DNA of 27,343 bases from Auxenochlorella pyrenoidosa (GCA_001430745.1 KQ482042.1:801562-828904), one strand, 5' to 3'. Positions 1-11,693 are shown, counted from the first letter of the stretch. Numbers and translations are program-made. The notes: generated by a model not told the origin, from the letters alone.

Positions 1-10
1 GGGGGGCGTG

Positions 11-1215
11 TCATGGTGATTTGAGTGGCAGGTGCCCACGGTAAGCCAGCAGCGGCGGCAGCTGTTCCAGGCACCATGCAGACAGCGCTGCGGGCTAGCA
101 CACCCACTGCATGCCGCACTCGTGAGGCTTCAGGCGGCCCGCAGGCCAGAGTGCGGCAGCCACTGCTCCCCTGCCGCTTCCAACCAACCCGCCACTTCAG
201 TCTGCAGGTCACCCACCGGTTGTGCTGCACGTACGACACAGACAGCCCCACTGCAATGGTGAGATTGAAGTAGATGCCCGCCAGCGCGACGTGCTCGCGC
301 CAGCGGTACCGGCTGGCGGTGCCCAGCAGCAGGAAGATGGCGCCAAACAGCATGGTCATGGCAGCCTGCGAGGGGGCGCGGGGTCAGACCGCCTGCCTCA
401 TTCAGCCACGTGCAGAACCTGGCACTGGCTGCCCGCAGCCACCGTGCCCCCCGCGTGCAGCCGCCCTGCAGCCCTGCACAAGCACTGAAGCAGCACCATA
501 TGCCTGTCCTGCATTGTGCTGCACCGCTCGCCAGTGCAAAGCCTGCCCCACCTTGAGCACGCCAGGCTGGGCGGAGCTGCCGTTGATGGCATACACGAGG
601 TAGGTGATTGCATACACGCAGCCGCCACCCGCCAGGCTGCCCACAAGGCTCTCCCAGCCAATCTTCAGGATGGGCAGCCCTGTGTTGACCTGCAGGCCCC
701 CAGGGGTGGGCGACACGGCCAGAAGGATGCTGCCTCAGCATCGCTCCCTGCGACCTTCCCCCTCTGCCTGCTGCTACGTCCTACAGCCCCCCACTCTCCT
801 GTTTATGGCATGCTCCCCCTTTGCAAGGCTGCCCTGCCACCCACCGAGAAGAGCAGTCCGAGGTTGGCAAGAACGAGGATGAGCACCGGGTTGGCCAGGA
901 TTGGATCATACTGGTGCAGCTCCCATACCGCCGGGGCGCTGAAAATGCACATGATGAACAGAGTGCATACGCCAACCTGCAGGCGTGGTGTGAGACGAGC
1001 CAGCGGCGGCACTATGTGTCAAGTGAGCCGCCGCTGGCGGTGGCCAGACCCGAACGACGGCAGCAGTTGGAGGGGTTTTACCTCACCTGGATGGCCAGAC
1101 GCAACCACGATTGCTGAAATACGGATTGCAGCCACCACCGCCAGAAGCGGTCGCGCCAGCCCACAGGCAGCTGGCGACCTGCCGCCGTGGTGCTAGCTGG
1201 GCTGGCTCCACCCAT
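11..1215 (-). CDS. FUSC/ALMT-like small multi-pass membrane protein
   Basis: Five exons can be joined in phase 0: 1087-1215, 845-976, 552-689, 213-365 and 11-94, giving 211 residues. The start ATG at 1213-1215 has an in-frame TAG upstream. Donors are GTGAGG, GTGGGT, GTGGGG and GTGACC; acceptors of exons 2 and 3 are ctgcag. Hydrophobic segments lie at about residues 36-58, 73-88, 103-122, 134-151 and 158-179. The order 'Pro-rich turn, ANPVLILVLANLG helix, then LKIGWESLVGSLAGG helix' resembles the N-terminal membrane half of FUSC (fusaric acid resistance) and ALMT (malate channel) proteins. That is inference from pattern, and no substrate can be named. No long cytosolic C-terminal half is visible. 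The last exon (acceptor gctag at 95-99, stop TGA 11-13) is the weakest part; the gene may instead run past the left edge. Confidence 0.5.
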
Positions 1216-1756
1216 GGACGCCTAGGCCGCGCCGCTGGACGCCTATCAAGCTGTGAAACGTCCCCGAACGGTGGTTGAAATCGCCGGTGCTGCACCGCCG
1301 TCACAAAGCAAGGAGTCCCGGAAGGCCCCGCGTGAGATACGGCGGAGTGGGCAAGTCACACCGCCGGGATAACCCGAACAATCATACAGACCTAGTGATC
1401 AGCTGGAAATGCTTGGCAGGGATGACCGGCCGCATTGCTAATTTGGCAGCCTGCTGTGCGCGCTGTGTGGCATTCAACCTGCCTGTTGCCAGCTGCTCTC
1501 CTGTGTTCTGTCCCTCCAGACCAACCCAGCAACAAGGCAACCAAATCAACGCAGAACACGCGAATGCAAAGGGAATCGACCCCTTGATCAGCATGAGTGA
1601 TCATCTACATGTACCAGATGAAAGCACAGATCGAGGTACGCGCAGCCTAGGCAGAGGCTAGGACAGAGCGCAGGGGATGCAAGCAAATCGGACACAAGCT
1701 GCATGGCGCTGAAGGCACTTCAAGCGGAGAAACAATTGGAGCGAGCGACAGCATCC
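1216..1756. other. intergenic: ELMO-gene 3' end and FUSC-like promoter side
   Basis: This 541-base stretch lies downstream of the ELMO gene stop and upstream of the FUSC-like gene start; both are on the minus strand. It is less GC-rich than the flanking exons, for example around 1375-1620. I see no recognisable coding exon, RNA gene or repeat. No TGTAA signal was found on the minus strand, so the poly(A) site of the ELMO gene is not located. Confidence 0.5.
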
Positions 1757-4699
1757 TCAGCCCTCTGCGCGTTGACCGCGCCGCGTCGTGGCCGGCACCT
1801 CTGCGCAGGCACGCTCCTCGGCCAGCGCCAGGATGGCCCGCGCCATGCGCGCCTGCGGCAGCCGCCGCACCTGCACGCTTGCGCCCAGCAGCTCCTGCAG
1901 GCAGCAGTCTGCCGCGCCCAGGAAGAAGCGCTCTGCAGGGATGGGCGTCGGCATGTGCTTTGAGCATGCAGTCTGCGCAAGCATGATTGGCTGCTGCCGC
2001 TGTCCACGCCTGCCCACAGGGCTTCTGGCCCCTGGATTGACAGACCCTTGCCTCACCTGTCGCCAGCTCAGCTGACCGCAGCCGCCGAGCCTCGCCCGTC
2101 AGCTCGCCGCTGCGAAGCAGTCGCAGCGCCCAGCCCGTCGCCTGCACCGCTGCCGCCGCGGTGGGCAGGCCCAGTGCCGACGACTCCAGCAGCTGCCCCG
2201 CCAGCCGCGGAGCACGATCGGCAAGCAGCAGCAGGTACAGCAGAGCCAGCAGCCCTGTATCTGCCAGCTCAGCAGCCGGGTTGGGGGCGCTGAAGCCCAG
2301 CGCCTGCCAGGGTGGCAGGAACGGGTCTCCCAGCGCGGTGGCGCTTGCGCCCAGGCCTGCGCATACGGACGGAAGCACAGAGGCTAGCAATGTGGACTAA
2401 GAGTGCTGTGATAGAAACATTTCGCCAAGCAAAACTGCCAGACCTGACATGAACTGTGCAATTTTCGGTATGTTGCTTCCAGCCCAAACGAGCCCATGCT
2501 CATCTTGGCTCTTCACAAGACATTCACCACTCACTTGCGTAGGCGCTGCACACCGCCTGCCACAGCTCAAAGTGCTGGGGCACGTCTGGGTTGTAGGGCA
2601 GCCTGCCCAGGCAGATCAGGTGCACGCGCTGCCGCTCCAACGTGCGCCTGCAGGGCAGGAGGGGGCAGCACCCCTGGGGGATGACTTGAAGCTTGAGAGG
2701 ACCAGAGGGGGCCTAGCCACTAGTTGGCAGGTCTTGCCAGATAAGCCTCTCACCGCAGCTTGCGTGGCAGGGTGCCCTCCGCCTGCGGCATGATACAGCC
2801 AGGCACCAGGCGGGCCAGCAGCGTGCGGCGCCGCGCAGGCGCAGCGGCCGTCCCAGCTGCCTCCCGCTCGTGCTTCAGCTCCGCCCGCACTGCGCGCCTG
2901 CGACAGGGCGGCCCACCCTCGAGTGAGTAGGCGAGCTCGAAGATGTTCTCGCAACGCCCAGTACAGGTGCGCAGCCGAGGACTGCACTCGTGCGACTGCA
3001 GGGCATGCTCCAGAGGCCCCCTCACCGGGCGCGGCGCGTGTCCAGCTGCTGCAGCTGCTCGCACAGCGAGGCGTACACCGCCCCCGGCGGCGCAGCCCAG
3101 GATGCCCGCAGCGCCTGCTGCTCCCACGCCGCCGCTGGCTGGGGGCTGGGGCAGGGGCTAGCGGCCGCGGCGAGGTCCACCTGGATGTGAGAGTCGCGCA
3201 CCGTCCAGGACTTCCCGCCCTCGTGCCGCTGCGAGGAGACGAGCGCCGCAAGCCCCGCCAGCAGGCCCCGCCGCCGCTCCTGCTGGCCCCGCCCCTCTGC
3301 CGAGTCGTCGCGCCCCGGCTGCAGCCCGAAGATGGGGTGCGTCAGGCTGCGCCGCACCTGGCCCTCCTCCCCCAGCAGCTGCCTGCAGCTGCTGGGGATG
3401 CCCGCTGTCCCAGAGGCAGGCGGGCTGCTGCTGGCACTGCTGCGGACCGTTTCATGGCCCACGCTGCCCAGGTACCGGCTGGCTGCCACCAGAGGGTCGT
3501 AGCAGCCGCTGGTGGCGGATGAAGTGGGCGTCGCCTGGGGGCCCGCTGCTGGCGCTGCACCGTCCAGCACAGCCAGGGGAGCCTGCTGCATTGGCTGCTC
3601 TCCCGACAGGTGGTCCCACTCCCCGCCCTGCTGCTCCTGCTCCTCCAGCTGCTGGCTCAGCACCTGCCACTGCAGCACGTCCATCAGTGGCGCTGCTCGC
3701 TCAGCACTGGCAGCGGGGTCGCTGCTGCTGTCATCCAGCAGAGGGCTGCCCTTGCCGTCTGCAGCCGCTTCGGCTGCGGGTGCATCCGGCGTTGCCACAC
3801 CATCCGTTCCGGGCTGCCGCGCAAACGCGGGCTGCGCTGGGGCAAGTAGGTGCGCCGGGCTGAGGTGTGAGAAGGGCACAGCGCCGGCGCCGGCGGGCGT
3901 CCCCAGGTCGCAGTTGCTGGCGGCGCTGTGCACCCCCGTGAGCAGCAGCTCCAGCTCCTCCCCCTCTGCCAGCTCCACTGCCGCCGCAGCCGCCGCCGCC
4001 TGCGCAGGCGCTGGTTCAGAGGGCGCCGCCACGGTCGCGCTGCTGCTGCTCCGGTGCAGCTGCTGGGAGAGCCGGCGCAGCAGCGAGCCCAGCGACGCGG
4101 GCCTACCCTCTTCTGGGCCGCCAGCGGTTGCGCTTGCCGGGGCTGGCATCGCAGAGATGCGGGGGCTGCCCATGGACAGCGACCGCGCCAGCTGCGGGGC
4201 CGGGAGGGAGGGGGGTCCAAGGGAGGGGTTCTGGCCACCAAACGGCTGGCACCGAGCAGTGCGAAGGGGCCCATGTCTGCAGGCAACTGATGGCAGCTGT
4301 CAGTGGCAAGGCAAAGAGCGCACGCCACGGTCCACCACCGCCACTTCAAGGCCTGCATACCTTTTTGGCAGCGGGCCAGCTGGCGCGAATTTCCAGGCTG
4401 TGGGCAGTGGTGCGGCTCGGCGCAATGAGGTGAGCAGGGCTGACGCGGGGGAAGCAGTCCGGGCTGGCGGCGGCGCCGCTACAGACGCCACCAGCGGCAG
4501 CAGCGGCAGCAAGGCTCTTCATGGCCTGCTTTGAAGATGCGGCGACATCCTCCTTCTCTTCATCGCTGGAGTCAATCCAGTTGGTATGCAGAGAGAGGCC
4601 AGAGGGCAGGTCCAGCTGCTGAGGCGCAGGAGGCTGGGCCGGGAGCGGTGCAGCGGTGTCACCAAGACGCCCGGCGCCACTCGCAGTTGCGGCCAGCAT
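1757..4699 (-). CDS. ELMO domain-containing protein with long disordered N-terminus
   Basis: Six exons join in consistent phase: 4361-4699, 3026-about 4245, 2754-2981, 2535-2647, 2057-2356 and 1757-1932 (stop TGA 1757-1759), giving about 791 residues. Residues 1 to about 515 are low complexity, rich in Ala/Ser/Gln/Pro, with acidic patches such as DSSDEEKED. The ELMO domain lies in the last four exons, at about residues 540-750. It includes ENIFELAYSLE, ERQRVHLICLGRLPYNP and the family's core: PPWQALGFS, then ELADTGLLALLYLLLLA, matching 'W..iGFQ..dP..DfRg.GlLaL..L'. ELMO proteins partner Rho/Arf GTPases or act as Arf/Arl GAPs; the job here is unknown. The typical Asp-Phe-Arg of the core is replaced by ELAD, which is unusual. 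The start ATG (4697-4699) and the exon 2 acceptor (tgccag at 4246-4251 chosen for phase) are uncertain. Confidence 0.78.
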
Positions 4700-5147
4700 T
4701 TGGCACGCTCGTGGCTTCTGAGCCTCAACGAAGCCGTTTAGTGATGCCCCAGAATGCTCGAGCAGCTCGAGGCAGGCCACAACTCTCAAAGGGGCTGGGC
4801 CGCTTGACAGAGAAGCGGCTGCGGGGCTCCTGGGGGCGTCTCGCAACGCTCACATTGATCGGCAGACAGTATACGTACAGCAGATCGACTTGAATTTTGC
4901 ACCGGCCTGTGCTCAGCTGCTGCAAAATGGCGCAGCACGACTCGCTCTTCCCGCGGCTATCTTGACTCCTTTCCGACCCACATAATGGAAGATCACTTGC
5001 TGGCGACAGGGAGCGCTGTCTAAACGCCAGGCAAGTTGGGACCTGCTCTCGGGTCTGCTGGGCGCCAGCCACGCACTCTTACATCAATCCTTGCACTCTC
5101 ACAACGTCGTTTCTCGTCCCTCTCGCCGCCGCTCTGCAGAGAGCGGT
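4700..5147. promoter_or_regulatory. divergent intergenic region, ELMO / Sfi1-like
   Basis: This 448-base spacer separates two divergent starts, so it should carry both promoters. It is locally AT-richer around 4855-4935. No clear TATA box was seen. A stop codon just upstream in the ELMO exon frame (about 4850) argues against a simple extension of that first exon. Non-coding first exons or 5' UTRs of either gene may lie here. Confidence 0.4.
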
Positions 5148-8100
5148 ATGGCCTGGCGAAGTCGTCAGGTCGACGACTCCTCTCTCGCTGGGCTGGGCTT
5201 CAGCTTCACCCCAGTCAACTTGTGCCATGTGACCGCCCCCAAGGGCCACAGCGCAGGCCAGGGCCCACCTGGCAGTGGCGGAGCCGACCGGGCGCCTGCC
5301 GCCAAGGCGGTGGCATTCAACCTTCGAAAGCGGCAGCCAGGCGCAGCATACGGCTCACCAGAGGCACAGCAGGCAGCAGCAGGCGATGGCCGTCAGTGCC
5401 AGCCAGCAGAGGCGGGCACTGCAAGGGGCACCACGCTGGCGCAGCTGCCAGCGTCAAGCAGCCTGGCACAGCTGAAGCAGGCCAGCCTGCGACGGCGGGC
5501 AGTGGCGGCAGCAGCTACAGAACTACCGCCACCGCCGTTGCAGCTCAGGCCGTTGAGCGTGCCGCCACCTGCGGGGCCGACTCCTGCGCTGCTAGCTCGG
5601 GAGCGCGAGTCCAGAGCTGCCGAGCCAGCCGGCTTAGAGGTCAGTAGCCCTGGCGCTGACAGCCAGCGCACCCAGCTGCTGCAAGATGTCGATGGCCGTA
5701 GCGCCCAGCTCCTGAAAGATATGGAGTCTATGCTGGCCGGCTGCAGTGCGGCAGTGCTAGACGAGCCGGCACCCAGCTCGTCACCACAGCAGCACATTCT
5801 GCTGGGGCGCCCGGTTCTGGCTGTGCCTCCGCCAGCGCAAGAGGCTGCTGCAAGGGGCGCGCCAGCGGCACCATCAGATGCAGCCAGGCTAGATAAGAGT
5901 GCAGCAAAAGCGCTTCCCTGTGCGACATGCACCGTGGCTGCGGGGGCTGGTTGCATCGCTGCCCACCCCCTGGCGCCACAAAGCGGCAGCGTCGGTGCCC
6001 CAGCGACAGAAGAATGCGCGCCTGCTGCAGCTCAGTGGACTGATGCAGCAGCAGGTGGCCCCAGCCCACCAGAAAGCCTGGAGCAGGCGCTGCAGTGCCT
6101 TGGCCTGCTGGCGTCTCAGTGGGGTGCCGAGGCAAGCAGCCGTGCCGCCGCTGCCGAAGGAGTGGCAGGACAGCATTGGGTGAGGCTGCGCGCGGTGCAG
6201 CTGGCTGTTGCAGCCAAGGTGGCAGGGAGCGCAGAGGCGGAGCTGGTGCCGCTGGTGCGCCGGCTGCGCCAGGTGCGCCTGCACCTCGAGTTCCACCAGG
6301 CAAGTGGGGGCCTCGGCAAAGCAAAGAATCACGTCCAATCCTTGTAATGCTCTTTGCTGCTGGAAACTGCCGGTGCTGTAGGCTACTGTCTGGGATGGCT
6401 GCTGCTGGGTTTTGGCGTGACATCAATCGCGGCCAAGGCTGCGGCAGCACTGCCGGCTCTCGGCTCAACCTGCTGGTGGGCTCCCCTGACTGCAGGCGAA
6501 CCTCCAAAGGGGGCGCAGCCGCAGCACGGGGCGCAGTTCAAGCCCAGCTGCTCCGCCTCCAGGGCCCTGGCTGTCTGGCAGGTCGAGCGCGCAGGACAGC
6601 AAGCACCGGCGCAGCAGGAGCGGCAGCCCTGGGCTGCAGGCGCGGCCCAAGGTAGGGTGCAGGTGGCTGTGTTTGGCATTTCATTGGCCAGCGCCTGCCG
6701 CCTGCCGTGTGCATGCAGCATGCTCTGCGATGCACCAACAACGCAGGTGGACATTGTCAGGGAAGCGACTCCTGCTCCTGCTGCCTCACGCAGGTTGGCG
6801 GGCCCACCCCGGAGGCCTCGGAGCTGCAGGTGCAGCTGCTGAGCAGCCTGCTGCACAAGGTTCTCCTCAAGCTGGGGCTGGCTGCGCTGCGCCAGGCAGC
6901 CGCTGCAGCGCGCCTGCGCACGCGGCTGCTGGCGCATGCCGCAGCGATCGCAGATGTTGGCATGCGCCGTGCCGTGGTGCTGGCCTGGAAGGAGGCTGCA
7001 ATTCCTAGCGAGCAGCAGGCAGCCGCTGGCGCAGCCCTCGCGCAGACGTTGCATGCGCGGCGGCAGCACGCTCAGTACCTGGCATGGCGCGAGTGGGCAG
7101 CTCACAGTGCCTGGCAGCGGCAGCAGCTGGCCGTCGCAAGGGGCAGGCTACGTCGTCAGCTGATGGCTGCAGCACTGCAGCACTGGCGCTGCTACTGCCA
7201 ACAGCAGCTGGTACGCCGGCTGCAGGCTGCGCTGGCTGCACGCTGGCTTGCCGCCTGGTCACGGCGCCGCGCTTTCGTGGCCTGGCGGCGAGCCGCCCGC
7301 AGGTCGGTGCAGCTCAAGGCAGCCCTGCTGCTGGGCCGCCCCTGCAGCAGCAGCAGTGGCGACGCCAGCCTGGCGGCAGCGGGGGGGCAGCAGGGTGCCT
7401 CGCAGGCTGAGGTGCTGCAGGCCACAGCAAGAGCCTTTGAGCCCGTGAAGGTGTTTGTTGCAGAGGCACGGCAGCAGCTGGGCCAGCTGCGCCAGGGCCT
7501 GCGCTTCAGCATGCCAGGCAGCAGGGCGGCTGCAGGCATGCCTGGAGACCTTCCAGCCCAGCGGCTTCGGCGGGCTCCAATCGAGCAGGAACCGCTGTTG
7601 GTTGGCTCTGTGGAGTCTTTGCTGGCTCACCTGCCACCCTCCAGGCTGCCTAAGCCTGCTGCTGCGCCGCAGCCAACAACAGCCGAACACCAGGTGCCAG
7701 GGTGGCTTCAGCCGCCAGGCATTTTTGCACATGGTGCTGCAGCCAGAGCGGCTGCTGCTGCAGGTGTGGCATCGGAGCCAGCCCCCGACCCTGGCAGCCC
7801 TCCCCCGCACTACAACCCGGGCAGCTATGCCTCGCCTCAGCGCCAGCAGAGCAGCAGGCAGCAGCAGCAGCGGCGGCAGCAAGGCCAGGTCGCTGCGCTT
7901 GCCGACACCGCCCGCTTTGCAGACCCGCCAGAAGCGGCGCAAGCTGAGCTGCTGGAGTGTCAGGAGCAGGTGCAGCGGCTGCGCCGGGAGCTCGAGGATC
8001 TTGAGCAGGCAAGGCTGGGATGCGCTTCATCCTCATTTATCAATCTAACGGTGCACCCATGCCTGCTTCCTTACGAGGCCCAGCCTACATGTCCTTTCAA

Positions 8101-11100
8101 CTGCAGGAGTCGACGTCCCTGCAGCGGCAGTGCACCGAGCTGGAAGTGGCAGCGGAAGCCGGGCAGCAGGCTGTTGTCCGGCTGCACGAGGCCTGCAAGG
8201 GGACGTCAGCAGACAAGGAGGCGGCAGCAGCGGCGATGCATGCAGCTGTGCAGCAGCAGACGGCAGCGGATGCCCACTGTGCCCAGTCCGAGCAGCAGCT
8301 GCGCAGGCGGCAGCAGGAGAGCCAGGAGGCTGTTGCGGCCGCAGCGGGTGCTCGTGCTGCAGCGCATGCTGTGGCCGAGCGGCAGGCCGTAGCAGCCATG
8401 GGTGTACAGAAGTGGAGCAAGGCTGTGGAGAGCGCTGCAAAGGAACTTGCGGCTTGCCACCGCAGCCAGCAGGCCCCGGTGCTTGTGCGGCTCAAGGAGG
8501 CCCGCCAACAGCTGGAGCGGCATCAGCAGGAGGAGCAGCTTGCCAGGTCTCAGGTGCCTGAGCTGCAGGCAGCTGCACAGGCCGCAGCTCGCCATGCACA
8601 GCACGTGCAGCAGGCCGTGATGAATGCCCAGCAGCAGCTGGTGGTCGCAGCAGAGCAGCATGCTGCCACGCGGCGGGAGCTGGATGCAGCGATGGGGCGG
8701 CACGAGGGAGCTGCTGTGGCAGCGGTGGCAGCGGAGCAGGAGGCCAGTGCGGCAGAGCAGCAGACGCGCCTGCTTGCTGCGCAGCAGCAGGCAGCTGCTG
8801 CACGCCTGTGGCAGGCTGCGCAGCAGGTGCTGCGCAAACAGCAGGAGGCGGCACTGCTGCAGCAGCAGGTGCAGCTGCTGCAACAGCGCCATCAGCAGGC
8901 TGTGGCAGCTTCGCTTGCCGCAGAGCGGCGGCATCCTCGGCGCAGCAAGCTCAAGCGGCGGCTGCAGGTGGTTGCAGGGGGCGTCGAAGAGGCGGCGCCC
9001 TCTCCCACTGCAGTCCAGCAGCGACGCCCGCCTCCTGCTGGCGATGGCCTGCAGCCCGCTCCGCCGGCTGCACCGCAGCAGGAGCACCTCACAGCAGCCG
9101 TAGATGGTTTCGGCGTGACAGCTGCAGTCGAGCAGCCCACCCGCCAGCTGGGGCTGTGTTTGGTGCAGCCTGCAGACTGGTCCTGCTGCAGCTCGGAGCT
9201 GGGGAGCCCTCAGTCCGACCTCCAGCCAGGGCCACCCGTCACAGGTGCGCGGCGTGCTTCAGGTTGTAGCATGCCCATGCTATTTTCTAACCCCTTTTTG
9301 CAGACAACCTTCACTCTCTGCCTGCCCTTCCTCCCGCCTCTTACCTTGCAGTGGATGATGCAGCCCTGCGGTTCTACACCCGCTCTCTGCTTTGCCGTGC
9401 GCTTGGCACCATGCGGAGTGAGGCGCAGGCTGCACGGGTCGCGCTACAAGCAGCGGTCGAGCGCTGGGAGCGGCGGCAGCAAGCCGCGGTGCTGCACGCA
9501 TGGCAAGCTCATGCGAGCAGGGCAGCCAGCTGGCTGGATGCCACTCGCACCCAGCTGCGGCGCCGCTGGCTGCTGCGCCGCTGGCGCTCGGTGGTGGCTG
9601 AGCAGCGCTGGCACCAGCAGGCAGAGCAGGCTGCAGATGCCTGTGCTCGGCGCAAGCTGCTGGCTGCGGGGGTGGCGGCATGGCAGCAGCATGTGCGGCA
9701 TGAGCGCTGGCGAGACACCGCGCATGAGGCGGTCGTGCTTCTGCGGCTTCGAAACATGCTGCACAGGTGTGATGGCAGGCACCGCTGGAATGCCAGGTTT
9801 CAACGGCATGTCATGTCAGCTGCTTTATCCATGTACAGATGCGGTGACGCAGCACTCGACTGGTCCTGCAGAATCTGACAGCTCGCCTCTATCGCCTTTT
9901 CTGTGCAGCTGGCGTCTCTGGACACAGCAGCGGCAGCACAAGGCCGCCCGTCTGCGTGCTGCCCTGGCAGTGTATCACCGTCGTCTGACGGCTGCGGCAC
10001 TGCAGCACTGGCTGTGGCAGCATCGTGGCAAGGTGGGCACCCTGCCTTCTGCAGCAAGGCGCCGGCTTGAAAGTGTTCGCCTGCACGACTTGCCAGTCAG
10101 CAGCCAGTCCGGCAACGGAGCCCGCACCTCCGCTTATCCCTGCAGGCGCTGCTGCTGCGCGTGTTCAGCACGGCTGTGAGCTTGTGGCAGGACGAGGTAG
10201 GTGGCCGGCTTGGGGGTTCTTGCCGCATGCCCTGCCTGCCCTGCCTTCTTGGCCAGCTGGGCATCTGCAAACACACAAATGAATGCGGCCGATTCGCACC
10301 CGCGCTCCTGGCCCCGGGCAGGTGGGCGTGCGCCTGCACGAGCGCAACCACGAGCGGCTGCAGGCATGCTGGTCTGCCTGGCAGCTGGCGGTGCTCGAGG
10401 CGCAGGCTCTGCGACGGCAGGCCATCCTGTGGAACGCGGCGGCTGCCTTCCGGTGCGCCCCCTTGCTGGCTTCTCTGCGTCGTCCAGCACAGGGCCGGGG
10501 CGGGCACAGCGCGGGCGGCAAGGTGAATGCTGTGCTGTGGGAGCAGCTGCATGGGCTCAAGGTCTGCACCTCGTGCCAGCAAGGCCTCTGCCGACCCGGC
10601 CTGCAGGGAGCGGCAGCTGCTCCTGGCGGGGATGCAAGCCTTCCGCCAGGCCGTGCAGCGGGCACACGAGGGCCGGCGGCTTGCAGCGCTGCAGGCCCAC
10701 ATGTTTGCGGCGTGGCGCCACCTGGCGGCCTCCTCTGGTGAGCGTATAAAGGGCTGTGCCTGGAGGTATGGCCGCCCTGCCCACCACCTTCAATGCCCCT
10801 CCGTGGTAGCTGACCTATCATAGGCCCTGCCAGTATGTGCGTCAGCCTTCTGAACGCACAGCTTCCCTCCCCTGCAGCCCGGCACTGGGCGTATGAGGCC
10901 GCACGGCGACAGTGGCACCGCTGCCTGTTGCGAGCTGCAATGCGTGCCCTACGCGCAGCTACTGAGGCGACTGCCGAGCAGCTGGCACACTTCTGGCTGC
11001 GCTGGCAGGCGCAAGCTCCCCTGCGGCGCGCACTGCTGGGCTGGCACTGGGCGGTGCAGGCACGGCATGAGCAGCGGGTGCGCTGTGGGATTGCAGACGT

Positions 11101-11617
11101 GCACCGTGAGCGGCGGCTGCTACAGACGGCCCTGGCTGCTTTTGCCGCTGCCGCTCATGCACCACAAGCAGCACGCAGCGGGGCCAGCGGCAGTGAACGT
11201 GCAGGGCCGGCGGCGCTTTGCTCCGTCTCCTCCACCGGAGGCGGCTGTGTGCAGCACCCGCGGCAAGCAAGCCAGTGCACGGTTGATGTGGTGGTCAGCT
11301 CACGACGCGTCGACTGGCAGCGCCAGCAGCAGCAGCAGCAGCAGCGCTTCCGCCATGGAGGCGGTGCCACCACCACAGTCACCATCAGCCGAGAGCCTCG
11401 GCAGTGGAGCGAGCAGGAGCAGGTGCCGCCAGCTGCCTCAGCATGCAGCTGCCCAGCCGCTGCCACGAGAACGAGTTGCAGCGCAGCAAACGGCGCCGCG
11501 TCCGTGGCAGCAGCGGCTCAGGGCATGCTAGAGGCCGTGTCCAGCTGGCGAGCAGCCGCGGACTTCTGGCGGCAGCGGCATGCAAGCCTCAGCCAACAGC
11601 AGTTGCAGCAGCGATGA
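5148..11617 (+). CDS. Sfi1-like, centrin-binding-repeat and coiled-coil protein
   Basis: Ten exons join with matching phases: 5148-6299, 6496-6651, 6794-8008, 8107-9244, 9352-9766, 9909-10032, 10146-10196, 10322-10452, 10607-10737 and 10878-11617, giving 1,750 residues. Residues 1 to about 440 are low complexity, with an Arg/Ser-rich exon 2. Residues about 490-615 and 1221-1560 carry repeated Trp-centred helices such as AALQHWRCY, AFVAWRRAARR, VAAWQQHVRH, ALQHWLWQH and MFAAWRHLA. These resemble the Sfi1 repeat (A..HW... then F..W+), which binds centrin in yeast and animals. Between them, residues about 815-1110 form a Gln/Ala/Glu-rich coiled coil. The C-terminus has a (CAG)7 poly-Gln tract at 11324-11344. 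A role at the centrosome, spindle pole or basal body is inference; IQ-type calmodulin binding is the alternative. Introns 1 and 3 appear to use GC donors. The start is the first ATG that opens a long coherent exon. Confidence 0.7.
11324..11344 (+). repeat. (CAG)7 trinucleotide repeat, poly-Gln coding
   Basis: Seven perfect CAG units lie in the last exon of the Sfi1-like gene and encode seven glutamines after WQR. This is likely to be length-polymorphic between strains. Confidence 0.9.
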
Positions 11618-11666
11618 GGGCCCTGGTTGCCTCTACATGAAAAAAAACCGCTCTGATGTTCTTGGC

Positions 11667-11671
11667 TGTAA
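11667..11671 (+). terminator. TGTAA poly(A) signal of the Sfi1-like gene
   Basis: TGTAA, the usual chlorophyte polyadenylation signal, lies 50 bases after the TGA stop at 11615-11617. It forms one arm of an inverted repeat with the signal of the convergent gene. Confidence 0.7.
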
Positions 11672-11688
11672 GCGATGAAGACCAAGGC

Positions 11689-11693
11689 TTACA
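11689..11693 (-). terminator. TGTAA poly(A) signal of the NDUFB10 gene
   Basis: TTACA on the plus strand reads as TGTAA on the minus strand, about 200 bases past the NDUFB10 stop codon (11891-11893). It faces the plus-strand signal at 11667-11671. Confidence 0.65.

Noticed and set aside
3512..4534. Plus-strand ORF of 340 codons
   Set aside because: It is the complement of the large low-complexity exon of the ELMO gene. The minus strand has splice sites and a recognisable domain; the plus frame is Cys/Ser/Ala-rich without family resemblance.
8206..9087. Minus-strand ORF of 293 codons rich in Leu, Cys and Arg
   Set aside because: It is a mirror of the CAG-rich coiled-coil exon of the Sfi1-like gene (CAG/GCAG read backwards gives Leu/Cys). 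It has no start context or partner exons.
10744..10751. GTATAAAG resembling a TATA box
   Set aside because: It lies just inside the intron that begins at 10738 of the Sfi1-like gene, with coding exons in phase on both sides, so a promoter is unlikely.
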